The notes under the pieces: generated by a model | Database searches by the model: none | What the model saw: only the letters and a program-made list of their open reading frames with translations | What the model was told of the DNA's origin: nothing | Shown: piece after piece, positions 10,614 to 17,897 of the stretch | Position numbering within the stretch: position 1 is the first letter of the stretch | Layout: each line of letters begins with the position of its first letter | Assembly: GCA_002793215.1 (NCBI GenBank) | Contig: PFPU01000183.1 | Span: forward strand, 1-53,094 | DNA length: 53,094 bases | Direction of reading: 5' to 3' | Source: Flavobacteriales bacterium CG_4_10_14_0_2_um_filter_35_18 | GTDB lineage: Bacteria; Bacteroidota; Bacteroidia; Flavobacteriales; Flavobacteriaceae | Translations under genes and position numbers: made by a program

Positions 10614-10631
10614 AATTTATTTTTTTAATTA

Positions 10632-11159
10632 TTAAATCCAATTTTTTCTAAAGAAATAAGCAAATGCATAAGCGCTTCCAAATATGGCGAGCATTGTAAC
10701 AAAACCACCAGTTGATAAAACAGCCATTCCACTTAATGCGGCGCCACTTGTGCAACCCCTTGCTAGTTGAGCGCCAAAACCAAAAAACAAGCCTCCTAAT
10801 AGGGCTACGAATAATCGTTTTTTTGATGTTATATTGGGGGCATGCTGAATATATAATTTTAATCTACCACCTAGTGCTCCTGATAAAAATCCGCCTATTA
10901 AAACGCCAAGCGTTTCAAATACTAACCAAGTATTTAAAGGAGATTTTCCATTAATGATAAATTGTTCGTAATAGGCGTTTTTTGAAGCATGTGTGGGAGC
11001 TACATCATCAACAAATGTAACAACAGTGCTTTTAAATGCGCCACTTGCTCCTAATCCACGGCCGGTAATATAAAATGTGAAAATTAAAAGCAGTCCTAGC
11101 ATAAAGCCGCCAAAATAGGGGTTCCAATACACGTGTTTATTTTTAACTTTATTTTCCAT
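10632..11159 (-). CDS. YeeE/YedE-family (DUF395) membrane protein, half-size unit 1
   Basis: A 175-residue membrane protein with about four hydrophobic segments. FYITGRGLGASGAF near residues 29-42 and ARGCTSGAALSGMAVLS near 133-149 are YeeE/YedE signatures; Cys136 is the only Cys. A roughly 40-residue loop between segments 1 and 2 (about 45-75) is more polar than in its partner. It precedes the second YeeE-like gene by 18 bases and follows the NrfD-like gene by 12, within one operon. Inference: together with its partner it moves a sulfur species across the inner membrane, coupled to the Mo enzyme and the rhodanese homologues. Confidence 0.83.
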   Translation of the reverse strand: MENKVKNKHVYWNPYFGGFMLGLLLIFTFYITGRGLGASGAFKSTVVTFVDDVAPTHASKNAYYEQFIINGKSPLNTWLVFETLGVLIGGFLSGALGGRLKLYIQHAPNITSKKRLFVALLGGLFFGFGAQLARGCTSGAALSGMAVLSTGGFVTMLAIFGSAYAFAYFFRKNWI

Positions 11160-11171
11160 GTTCTGAGTTTT

Positions 11172-12113
11172 TTAATATAAATATCTTGTCAATTGTCCGG
11201 CATTTATCATCACAATTCTAAAAATGAGGCCTCCCATTAAAACTAAAAGGCTCGGAATAATAATTGGCACTTTAAAGCCTATTAATTCGGTTAATTCTAA
11301 TACAGCTGGAATTAGTAAGCCTAAAATAATGACAAACACAAAAAACATAACTGTATAATCACCACTTACCAATATTTGCATAGCCTCAAGCTGAACTTGC
11401 GATCCGGCATACATTCCCATTAACATATGGGTTATTAAAAATAGTTCAATAAATATAAGAGCTAAATCAATTTTGCTCATTATTTTTCTCTCAAAATGAC
11501 TCTTAGAAAACAGCAATATTGATGCAGCGCCAGTAGATAATCCGGATGTTAAAAATAAGGGACCCAAAATGGCGTTGTTCCAAAGGGGTCTTGCATTAAA
11601 AGCAGAAAGTAAAATACCAGTATATACACCTAATATTATTGATAAAGGAATTAAAGCGATAGCCATTAATTTTCTGTTCTTAATTAAAAAAGATTGAAAG
11701 TTTTTTAGCCAACTAAATTTTAAATTTAAACTTGGAAATATTTCGGTTGAATAACTTAATACCCATAAAATAGACAAGGGGGTTATTAAGAGTAATACCC
11801 ATGCGCCCCAAGACATAGGTGATGTTATTCTCACTGTGGTATATAACCTCCAAAAATAAAGTTTATGACTTAAATCTATGAACAATGTGCCTAGCCCAAT
11901 AATTAAAGCTAAGGGGGCGATTATGGTTGCCGTTTTAATGGTTGCTTTCATATCATTTTCTTTTCCCAATAAATAGAAAAGCGCTGCAAAAAATAGGATG
12001 CCGGCCGAGAGTCCGCCTAAAAAAAGATAGGTGGATATTTGCCAATGCCAGATTTCTAAAAAAGGGTCTATTTTTGGTAAATGCCTGCCACTGATGAAAA
12101 TTTCTTCTTGCAT
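11172..12113 (-). CDS. psrC: NrfD/PsrC-family membrane subunit of Mo-oxidoreductase
   Basis: A 313-residue protein with eight or so hydrophobic helices, matching NrfD/PsrC, the quinone-interacting membrane anchor of complex-iron-sulfur molybdoenzymes. The N-terminal IWHWQISTYLFLGGLSAG is the conserved first helix of the family, and GTLFIDLSHKLYFWRLYTT contains the polar residues usually near the quinone site. It carries no haem or Fe-S motif. It lies directly downstream of the Fe-S subunit (10-base gap) and upstream of the YeeE-type genes. Role: electron exchange between menaquinone and the four-cluster protein; whether the complex reduces or oxidises its sulfur substrate cannot be read from sequence. 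Confidence 0.87.
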   Translation of the reverse strand: MQEEIFISGRHLPKIDPFLEIWHWQISTYLFLGGLSAGILFFAALFYLLGKENDMKATIKTATIIAPLALIIGLGTLFIDLSHKLYFWRLYTTVRITSPMSWGAWVLLLITPLSILWVLSYSTEIFPSLNLKFSWLKNFQSFLIKNRKLMAIALIPLSIILGVYTGILLSAFNARPLWNNAILGPLFLTSGLSTGAASILLFSKSHFERKIMSKIDLALIFIELFLITHMLMGMYAGSQVQLEAMQILVSGDYTVMFFVFVIILGLLIPAVLELTELIGFKVPIIIPSLLVLMGGLIFRIVMINAGQLTRYLY

Positions 12114-12123
12114 AATAATTGAT

Positions 12124-12660
12124 TTATTTTATTAGATAATAAATATTTGGACTTGTACCTGCTTCTGGTGCCAGCACTTTATATTTTCTTTCTTTTAAAA
12201 GGTTAGAAACTTGACTATTAGGGTCGTCTAAATCGCCAAAACACATACATTTAGTAGGGCATACTGAAACACAAGCTGGTAGTTCACCTTTCTCAATTCT
12301 GTGATGACAAAAAGTACATTTATCAACATATCCATCAGGATGTTGGTATCTAGCATCATAAGGGCAAGATTCTATACAAGCGCCACAACCAATACATTCA
12401 TCTGCTGTTACAAGCACAATTCCGCCTTCTACAATATGGCTTGCACCAGTTGGGCAACAACGCACACAGGGTGCATTATTGCAATGATTGCAACGTTCTG
12501 ATTTTAATTCTATATCAACTTTTGGATAGGAACCATCTACGGTTTCTGTAATCCAATCTCTACAGTACCCAATAGGTACGTTATTTTCTGTTTGACAAGC
12601 AACTACACAATCACTACATCCAACACATTTCAATGTGTCTATTACCATTGCATACCTCAT
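12124..12660 (-). CDS. psrB: Four-cluster 4Fe-4S electron-transfer subunit (PsrB/PhsB/TtrB type)
   Basis: A 178-residue ferredoxin-like subunit with four Cys clusters: CVGCSDCVVACQ (about residues 12-23), CNHCNNAPCVRCCPTGA, CIGCGACIESCPYDA, and CTFC...CVSVCPTKC. This arrangement is that of DmsB/PsrB-type subunits, which wire the Mo subunit to the membrane anchor. No signal peptide is seen, as usual for subunits co-exported with a TAT-bearing partner. It lies four bases after the catalytic subunit gene and ten before the NrfD-like gene. Normal family length, no missing ligands noticed. Confidence 0.92.
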   Translation of the reverse strand: MRYAMVIDTLKCVGCSDCVVACQTENNVPIGYCRDWITETVDGSYPKVDIELKSERCNHCNNAPCVRCCPTGASHIVEGGIVLVTADECIGCGACIESCPYDARYQHPDGYVDKCTFCHHRIEKGELPACVSVCPTKCMCFGDLDDPNSQVSNLLKERKYKVLAPEAGTSPNIYYLIK

Positions 12661-12664
12661 AGTT

Positions 12665-14896
12665 CTAATTTTTATGTGGATCTTCGGTTAATATTTTTAC
12701 AAAATTTCCTCGTAATCCGGTACCACCCATAAGTGGGTCGACTGCTACATTAGAAATCATTTGGGTATCACTAATGCCCTTTCCGTAAGCTCTTGATAAT
12801 TTTTTATCATTATGACCAAAACCGTGATACATATATACAGAATCCCATCCAATTCTTTCGGTTACTCTCACTTTTATTGAAAAAGTTGATAAGATTCCAT
12901 CTTGATTTTCAAGCCATACTTCTTGTTCGTTTTTTATGCCAATTATATTGGCAATCTTAGGATTAACCCAAAGTTTATTTTCTGATTTTAAAGCATTTAA
13001 ATAGGGGTTGTTAATGGTACGGCTAAAGGTATGCATTGGCGAACGTCCATAGTTTAATCTAAAATAACCTTGAGGTGGTTCGGGATGTAATTTATAAATA
13101 GGCATAGGGTCAAAACCTTTAGAGGCTAAATCATCAGAATAAAATTCTATTTTGCCACTAGGAGTATCGAATTTGTATTCATCTCCATCTGCAATATAAA
13201 GTGGTGTTTGCCTATCAAATTTTTTGACACCCACTTGTATCATTTCTTCTAGTGAAGTACCTAATTTTTCTAATTGCCATTTTATAACCTCTTCATAATC
13301 ATTATAATTATAATAATCTTGTAGGTTTAAACGCATACCCAGTTCTTTGCTAATCCACCAAGCTGGTTTGCTGTTGTATTTTGGTTGAACTATAGGTTGT
13401 CGCAAAGCAATGGATGGTTCTCTAAAAGTTGCTGACCTAATACCATCATATCGTTCTAAATAGGTACATTCGGGTAATATAACATCAGCATACCCCGTAA
13501 TTTCCATCGGCATGGTATCTATTACAGCAATAAATTCTAATGAATCAATAGCCTTGATAATTTCTTCTCTTTGAGGAACGGTATTTATTAAATTTGTACC
13601 TGCTACAATCCAGGCTTTTATAGGAAATTCATTCTCTTTATTTGGAATACTTGCTTTTATTAATTCAGAAGTTATTCCCATTTCGGCATAGGGATATTTT
13701 CTACCTAATGCTTCCCAGCCCCATTTTGGTTTTGGATAATCGGGATGTGGAAATTTTGGTAGTGAAACGCTTTCATTCAAATAAAATCCACCTCGTTTGC
13801 CCCAAGACCCCAAAAGACCATTAAGTATGGCAATGGCACGTTCTCTTTGAGAATCATCACCATACCAAACCACATGGCGTCCCGGATGAACAATAACCGC
13901 TGGTGCGGCATTTGCCATTATTCTAGCTGTTTTTCTTATCTCTTCGGGTTTAATAGTTGTAATGCCATAGGCCCATTCAGGGGTAAATTCTTTAACGTGT
14001 TCTTTTAATTTATCAAAACCAAATGTGTATTTTTCAATATAATCTTTATTGTATAAATTTTCATTAATAATAACATTCATCCAAGCTAATAATAAGGCGA
14101 TATCCGTTCCGGGTTTAATAGCTAACCAATGTTTTGATTTGCTGGCGGCTGTTGATAAACGTGGATCTACAGTAATTATAGTAGCCCCATTATCAATGGC
14201 GTCAGACATTTCCTGAACTTGAGAATTATGCATATTTTCGCCAATATGAGAACCTATTAAAACTAAACATTTGGTATCTCTAATATCGGTTGGTTCAGGT
14301 GACCCAATCCAAGCACCAAAAGTTAGCGCAAAACCTGTTTCTCTTGGTCCACGACATTGTGCATAAGCTGGTTCGGCAATGGTATCAGAGCCATAAGCTT
14401 TAAACAAATGTTCTAAGTGGCTTCCCGGTGAGCCATGTTTAAATAACGCAAAACTTTCTGCACCATATTTTTCTTTTACGGTTTTCATTTTAGAAGCGAT
14501 TAAATCTAATGCTTCTTGCCAAGTAGCCTCTCTATAAGTTTGTTCGCCATTTACCGTTGTTCTTATTAAGGGTGTTTTTAAACGGTCTTCATCGTTAAGC
14601 ATTCCTACTCCGCCAGTACCCCTAGGGCAAAGACGACCATTGCAATGTGGGTCGATATCGTTTCCTATTAATTTAATAATTTCACCATTATCATTACTAT
14701 AAGCCCATTCGGCACATTTCCAAAAGCAAACTTCACAATATGTAGCTGTTCTTTTTAAGCGTTTAGCCGTTTTTTTTTGAACGAAATCGCCCATAAATGT
14801 ATTAGCACCAAATACCTTTAACACCGAAGTTGAAGCAGCTACACCACCTAACCCTAAGGCAGAAATTTTAATAAATGTTCTTCTTGATGTAGTCAT
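12665..14896 (-). CDS. psrA: Molybdopterin oxidoreductase catalytic subunit, polysulfide/thiosulfate reductase-like
   Basis: A 743-residue DMSO-reductase-family enzyme. The N-terminus TTSRRTFIKISALGLGG is a twin-arginine signal, so the complex acts in the periplasm. A [4Fe-4S] motif CEVCFWKC...CPRG follows at about 54-92. Cys181 in YAQCRGPRE is the likely Mo ligand, as in PsrA/PhsA and arsenate-type enzymes rather than Ser (DmsA) or Asp (NarG). Length fits PsrA/PhsA (about 750) and not TtrA (about 1000). Substrate is inferred from neighbours (YeeE/YedE, rhodanese homologues): polysulfide, thiosulfate or sulfite, in either direction. First gene of the operon; a CRP/FNR-like palindrome lies 56 bases upstream. 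No molybdenum-cofactor genes are in the window. Confidence 0.85.
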   Translation of the reverse strand: MTTSRRTFIKISALGLGGVAASTSVLKVFGANTFMGDFVQKKTAKRLKRTATYCEVCFWKCAEWAYSNDNGEIIKLIGNDIDPHCNGRLCPRGTGGVGMLNDEDRLKTPLIRTTVNGEQTYREATWQEALDLIASKMKTVKEKYGAESFALFKHGSPGSHLEHLFKAYGSDTIAEPAYAQCRGPRETGFALTFGAWIGSPEPTDIRDTKCLVLIGSHIGENMHNSQVQEMSDAIDNGATIITVDPRLSTAASKSKHWLAIKPGTDIALLLAWMNVIINENLYNKDYIEKYTFGFDKLKEHVKEFTPEWAYGITTIKPEEIRKTARIMANAAPAVIVHPGRHVVWYGDDSQRERAIAILNGLLGSWGKRGGFYLNESVSLPKFPHPDYPKPKWGWEALGRKYPYAEMGITSELIKASIPNKENEFPIKAWIVAGTNLINTVPQREEIIKAIDSLEFIAVIDTMPMEITGYADVILPECTYLERYDGIRSATFREPSIALRQPIVQPKYNSKPAWWISKELGMRLNLQDYYNYNDYEEVIKWQLEKLGTSLEEMIQVGVKKFDRQTPLYIADGDEYKFDTPSGKIEFYSDDLASKGFDPMPIYKLHPEPPQGYFRLNYGRSPMHTFSRTINNPYLNALKSENKLWVNPKIANIIGIKNEQEVWLENQDGILSTFSIKVRVTERIGWDSVYMYHGFGHNDKKLSRAYGKGISDTQMISNVAVDPLMGGTGLRGNFVKILTEDPHKN

Positions 14897-14921
14897 AATT
14901 TTTTGATAAATTTTTCTTATG

Positions 14922-14929
14922 TAAAGATA
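14922..14929 (-). promoter_or_regulatory. Candidate -7 box for the psr operon
   Basis: On the minus strand TATCTTTA differs from TAnnTTTG only in the last base, 25 bases before the psrA ATG. A start site just downstream would place the palindrome at 14952-14965 centred roughly 40 bases upstream, the usual position for a CRP/FNR-type activator. A weak -7 box fits an activator-dependent promoter. Confidence 0.35.
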
Positions 14930-14951
14930 AGCCTGTCTTTATCCTATGATT

Positions 14952-14965
14952 ATGATAAATATCAT
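14952..14965. promoter_or_regulatory. Putative CRP/FNR-family operator
   Basis: ATGATAAATATCAT is a dyad with arms ATGAT and ATCAT around four bases. It matches the FNR-type pattern TTGAT-N4-ATCAA except for the outermost base of each arm. It lies in the 214-base divergent region, 56 bases upstream of psrA and about 145 upstream of the cytochrome gene. Oxygen or redox control of the psr operon is inferred; the cognate regulator is not in the window. Confidence 0.5.
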
Positions 14966-15078
14966 TTATAGAAAATGCAGGTTAATTATTTATTAATATG
15001 TTTAACAATGTATTAGAATATGATATGTAACATAAGTTGCATTAACTTTTTTAATTTAAAGCCCATTTTCAAATGTTA

Positions 15079-15086
15079 TATATTTG
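15079..15086 (+). promoter_or_regulatory. Candidate -7 box for the multihaem cytochrome gene
   Basis: TATATTTG matches TAnnTTTG exactly, 24 bases before the ATG at 15111. The -33 region lacks a TTG at normal spacing. An AAGGAA run about ten bases before the ATG is a possible weak ribosome binding site. Confidence 0.45.
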
Positions 15087-15110
15087 TAAATTCGAAGGAA
15101 AAAGTTTTTA

Positions 15111-17000
15111 ATGAAAAAAAATTTATTAATTGTTTTAGCTTTTTTATTCACAATATTTATTGTGAGTTTCTACGTTTTTAAGGTAATTTTCTTTTCGGAT
15201 GAAACTTCTAAATATCAAAATAATTATAAAAATTTAAGTGATATAAGTAAAGAATCTTGTTTGCAATGTCATACAAATACAACTGGTTTTTCAGTTTATC
15301 ATAACCCTGAATCAATTGGTTGTATAAGTTGCCATTTAGGCAATGGAAAATCATTCAACAAAGTTGAAGCTCACACCAATATGGTAGTGATTCCCGGAAA
15401 TTTAATTGATGCCGAAAAAACTTGTGGCAAATGTCATGCAAGCGAATTATCCAAAATAAAAAATTCAATAATGACCACCAATAGTGGAATCATTGCAGTT
15501 GATAAATATATTTTTGGCGAAGCGGTTTCACCTAATAATCAATACCATATAAATGCCCTAAAAAATTCACCATCTGATAAACATATTAGAGATTTATGCG
15601 CCAATTGTCATCTGGGTTCAAAAAAAGATACTTTAGGACCAATAACCGAATTGAGTAGAGGCGGTGGCTGCAATGCCTGTCATTTAAATTATAGCATTGA
15701 AGCTCAAAAAGCACTAAGTGTTTATTTAAATTCCTCCAAAACCAAACTGCCAAAAATACATCCTTCAACAAGTGTTCTTATTAATGATACTCATTGTTTT
15801 GGTTGTCATAGTCGTTCTAGTCGCATTTCTACTAATTATCAAGGTTGGAGTGAAACCCTGCTCGATTCTAAAGTGGCCATTCAAAACAAAAAATACCGAA
15901 TTATAGATGATACGCGTGTGTATCGTTATATTAAAGAAGATGTGCATCATGCTAAAGGGATGCTTTGCATAGATTGCCATTCGTCGCAGGAAGTGATGGG
16001 AGATGGCAACAAATATCTTCATGAAGAAGATGCCGTAAAGATACAATGCTCCGATTGCCATTTTAAAAATCAACCCAAAACAATTGCTTATGATTCTTTA
16101 GATGCCGAAAGCATAAATGTGTTTTTACATAGAAATTATAAACATTTTAAAAAACCAATCATTGCTGTAAAAAATGGTGGACATCCCTTAGTAAATACCT
16201 ATATTGATACTTTAGGCAATGCTTTTTTGATTGGTAAAAAAGATGGAGCGCTACATAAAATACCCCCTCAATCTTCAATTTGTGCTCGTGATAATGTTCA
16301 TAAAGCAGTAAGTTGTTCAAGTTGTCATTCATCATGGACTTCAAGATGTATTGGTTGTCACACACAATTTGATAAAAATGAAACAAAAGCATTTGATTTA
16401 TTGGATAAAAAATTTGTAAAAGGTCAATGGAAAGAATATGCCGGTGAGTTTGATGCTTCTCTACCAGCATTGGGGGTCAAGTATTTTAGATCTAAAAAAC
16501 AGATAATGCCTGCAATACCTGGGATGATATTATCTATTGACCTCGGCAGTTTTAATGTAAATAGAGATTCATCTATTTTATTTCATAGAATTTATGCACC
16601 AAATTCGCCACATACAACTGTTAAAAAAGCGCGTGATTGTAAATCCTGTCATTCAAACCCTTTAGCATTGGGGTATGGAAATGGCAATTTGCGGTATGAA
16701 ATAAAAAAGGGCTTGGGTAATTGGAAATTTAACGCCGAATATGTTCCAAATAAATACGACCAAATTCCTGAAGACGCTTGGATTTCTTTTTTAGAGCATA
16801 CAAATTCAACAAAAATTTATTCAACGCGAACTGATTTCAGACCTTTTACACTAGAAGAACAAAAAAAACTATTACTGGTGGGTACTTGTTTAGAATGTCA
16901 TCTAGAAACTTCTAAAATTATGCAACAAAGTTTGTCAAAAGGGTTAAAACCACTGTTAAAAAAAACGAGTAATAAATGCATTTTACCAACTTGGCATTAA
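15111..17000 (+). CDS. Membrane-anchored dodecahaem c-type cytochrome
   Basis: A 629-residue protein with an N-terminal membrane helix (about residues 4-28) and twelve CXXCH haem-binding motifs. In order the XX pairs are LQ, IS, GK, AN, NA, FG, ID, SD, SS, IG, KS and LE. The spacing is irregular, with clusters of motifs in residues 50-240 and 285-320 and an isolated last motif near the C-terminus. I do not recognise a named family; the N-terminal half recalls multihaem cytochromes of the hydroxylamine-oxidoreductase/octahaem class, but no catalytic Lys or Tyr crosslink site can be assigned. It is divergent from the psr operon and shares its promoter region, so it is likely a periplasmic electron conduit or terminal reductase for the same pathway. 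Confidence 0.88.
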   Translation: MKKNLLIVLAFLFTIFIVSFYVFKVIFFSDETSKYQNNYKNLSDISKESCLQCHTNTTGFSVYHNPESIGCISCHLGNGKSFNKVEAHTNMVVIPGNLIDAEKTCGKCHASELSKIKNSIMTTNSGIIAVDKYIFGEAVSPNNQYHINALKNSPSDKHIRDLCANCHLGSKKDTLGPITELSRGGGCNACHLNYSIEAQKALSVYLNSSKTKLPKIHPSTSVLINDTHCFGCHSRSSRISTNYQGWSETLLDSKVAIQNKKYRIIDDTRVYRYIKEDVHHAKGMLCIDCHSSQEVMGDGNKYLHEEDAVKIQCSDCHFKNQPKTIAYDSLDAESINVFLHRNYKHFKKPIIAVKNGGHPLVNTYIDTLGNAFLIGKKDGALHKIPPQSSICARDNVHKAVSCSSCHSSWTSRCIGCHTQFDKNETKAFDLLDKKFVKGQWKEYAGEFDASLPALGVKYFRSKKQIMPAIPGMILSIDLGSFNVNRDSSILFHRIYAPNSPHTTVKKARDCKSCHSNPLALGYGNGNLRYEIKKGLGNWKFNAEYVPNKYDQIPEDAWISFLEHTNSTKIYSTRTDFRPFTLEEQKKLLLVGTCLECHLETSKIMQQSLSKGLKPLLKKTSNKCILPTWH

Positions 17001-17118
17001 GGCTAATCTATATAAAAACAATGAATTGAACTAATAAAATAATTAAAACTATAATATCCAAAAAATTGTGAATCAGGTAGCGCTATATATTTTTCAGAAT
17101 CTAAAAAACGAATTGATT

Positions 17119-17208
17119 ATGAAAAATATGAATACTAATAAACAAGAAAAAGCACTAAGTTTGGGCGTTCCTATAATTACAGAAGAAGACTATTTAAAAC
17201 TGATTTAA
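17119..17208 (+). pseudogene. Remnant of ligA 3' end (right boundary of island)
   Basis: A frame from ATG 17119 to TAA 17206-17208 encodes 29 residues; the last 22 (from KQEKALSLG to DYLKLI) correspond to the C-terminal BRCT tail of LigA, and an NM pair upstream also matches. DNA identity to 8526-8591 is 61 of 66. The stop is one base before the yhhN ATG, which is where an intact ligA would end if ligA and yhhN were once adjacent. Upstream of 17119 no ligA similarity is seen. Not expected to be a functional gene. Confidence 0.85.
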
Positions 17209-17209
17209 A

Positions 17210-17872
17210 ATGAACTCAAAACCTAACGTTACACTTGCTACTGCTTTCTTTTTTATGGTATCAATTTTAGATCTTATTGGCATTTTTGCCGATAATGAAT
17301 GGCTTAAAACAACTTTTAAACCGCTCATATTATTGTCGTTAATAGCCCTTTATCTTTTTGTAAGCCTCAAAAAAAACAAGTGGTATTTGTTAGCTTTAAT
17401 TTTTTCTTTTGGAGGCGATGTGTTTCTTTTGTTTGATGCACAAAGCTATTTTATGCTGGGATTGGGTTCGTTTTTGCTGGCACACCTATTTTATATCACA
17501 CTTGTTTCAAAGCAGCTTAAAAAGCCAAATAACAAAGAATGGCTACTGAGTTTTGTAATTTTTTTTGGATTTTTAATCGGTTTATTAATGGTTTTAAAAG
17601 GACATTTAGGGGCGTTTAAAATTCCGGTTGTGGTTTACGGGCTGGTAATTTCAAGTTTTGGCGCTTTGTGTTTTATCAATAATTTACAACAAAAAGATAA
17701 GGCATCTGCTGTTTTATTAATTGGGGCATTGTTGTTTATGTTGTCCGATAGTTTATTGGCGGTTAATAAGTTTTATAGATCAATTGAAATCTTAAACCTA
17801 TTGGTGATGCTTACCTATATCGCCGCCCAGTATCTAATTTTTAGAGCGGTTGTTTTAGCCGAAAAAACCTAA
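17210..17872 (+). CDS. YhhN/TMEM86-family membrane protein (lysoplasmalogenase-like)
   Basis: A 220-residue polytopic protein with about seven or eight hydrophobic helices. LIFSFGGDVFLLF around residues 62-75 is the family signature with the conserved Asp, and LFMLSDSLLAVNKF near 184-197 is the second conserved Asp-containing helix. Characterised relatives hydrolyse the vinyl-ether bond of lysoplasmalogens; activity in bacteria without plasmalogens is uncertain, so the function is given only as family. The start is one base after the stop of the ligA remnant. The stop falls inside a palindrome shared with the convergent xdhC gene. Confidence 0.78.
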   Translation: MNSKPNVTLATAFFFMVSILDLIGIFADNEWLKTTFKPLILLSLIALYLFVSLKKNKWYLLALIFSFGGDVFLLFDAQSYFMLGLGSFLLAHLFYITLVSKQLKKPNNKEWLLSFVIFFGFLIGLLMVLKGHLGAFKIPVVVYGLVISSFGALCFINNLQQKDKASAVLLIGALLFMLSDSLLAVNKFYRSIEILNLLVMLTYIAAQYLIFRAVVLAEKT

Positions 17873-17897
17873 CAGGTTTTTAAAACCTGTTAGGTTT
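17865..17897. terminator. Perfect palindrome between convergent genes, bidirectional terminator or dispersed palindromic repeat
   Basis: Arms AAACCTAACAGGTTTT (17865-17880) and AAAACCTGTTAGGTTT (17882-17897) are perfect 16-bp inverted repeats around a single T. The element overlaps the stop codons of both yhhN and xdhC. Flanking T or A tracts are short, so termination could work both ways. The AACCTAACAGGTT sequence resembles palindromes that recur between genes in Flavobacteria (recollection, not checked). Confidence 0.7.

Larger units (their letters stand above)
8598..17208. other. Putative laterally acquired sulfur-metabolism island inserted at ligA
   Basis: An 8.6-kb block holding only sulfur and electron-transfer genes: a seven-gene minus-strand operon and a divergent 12-haem cytochrome gene. 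It is bounded on the left by intact ligA and on the right by a remnant of the ligA 3' end that stops one base before the yhhN start codon. No integrase, transposase, tRNA or terminal inverted repeat is visible, so homologous recombination with donor DNA carrying ligA is at least as likely as a mobile element. Direction and donor are inference. Confidence 0.6.

Noticed and set aside
12665-14896. Catalytic subunit as tetrathionate reductase TtrA or respiratory arsenate reductase
   Set aside because: It is much shorter than TtrA, and no ars genes are present. YeeE/YedE and rhodanese homologues point to sulfur, but the family was not fixed by alignment.
8598-17208. Island as a typical integrative element with attachment sites
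   Set aside because: The ligA repeats could resemble att sites, but no integrase, transposase, tRNA or terminal inverted repeats were found, so the mechanism is left open.
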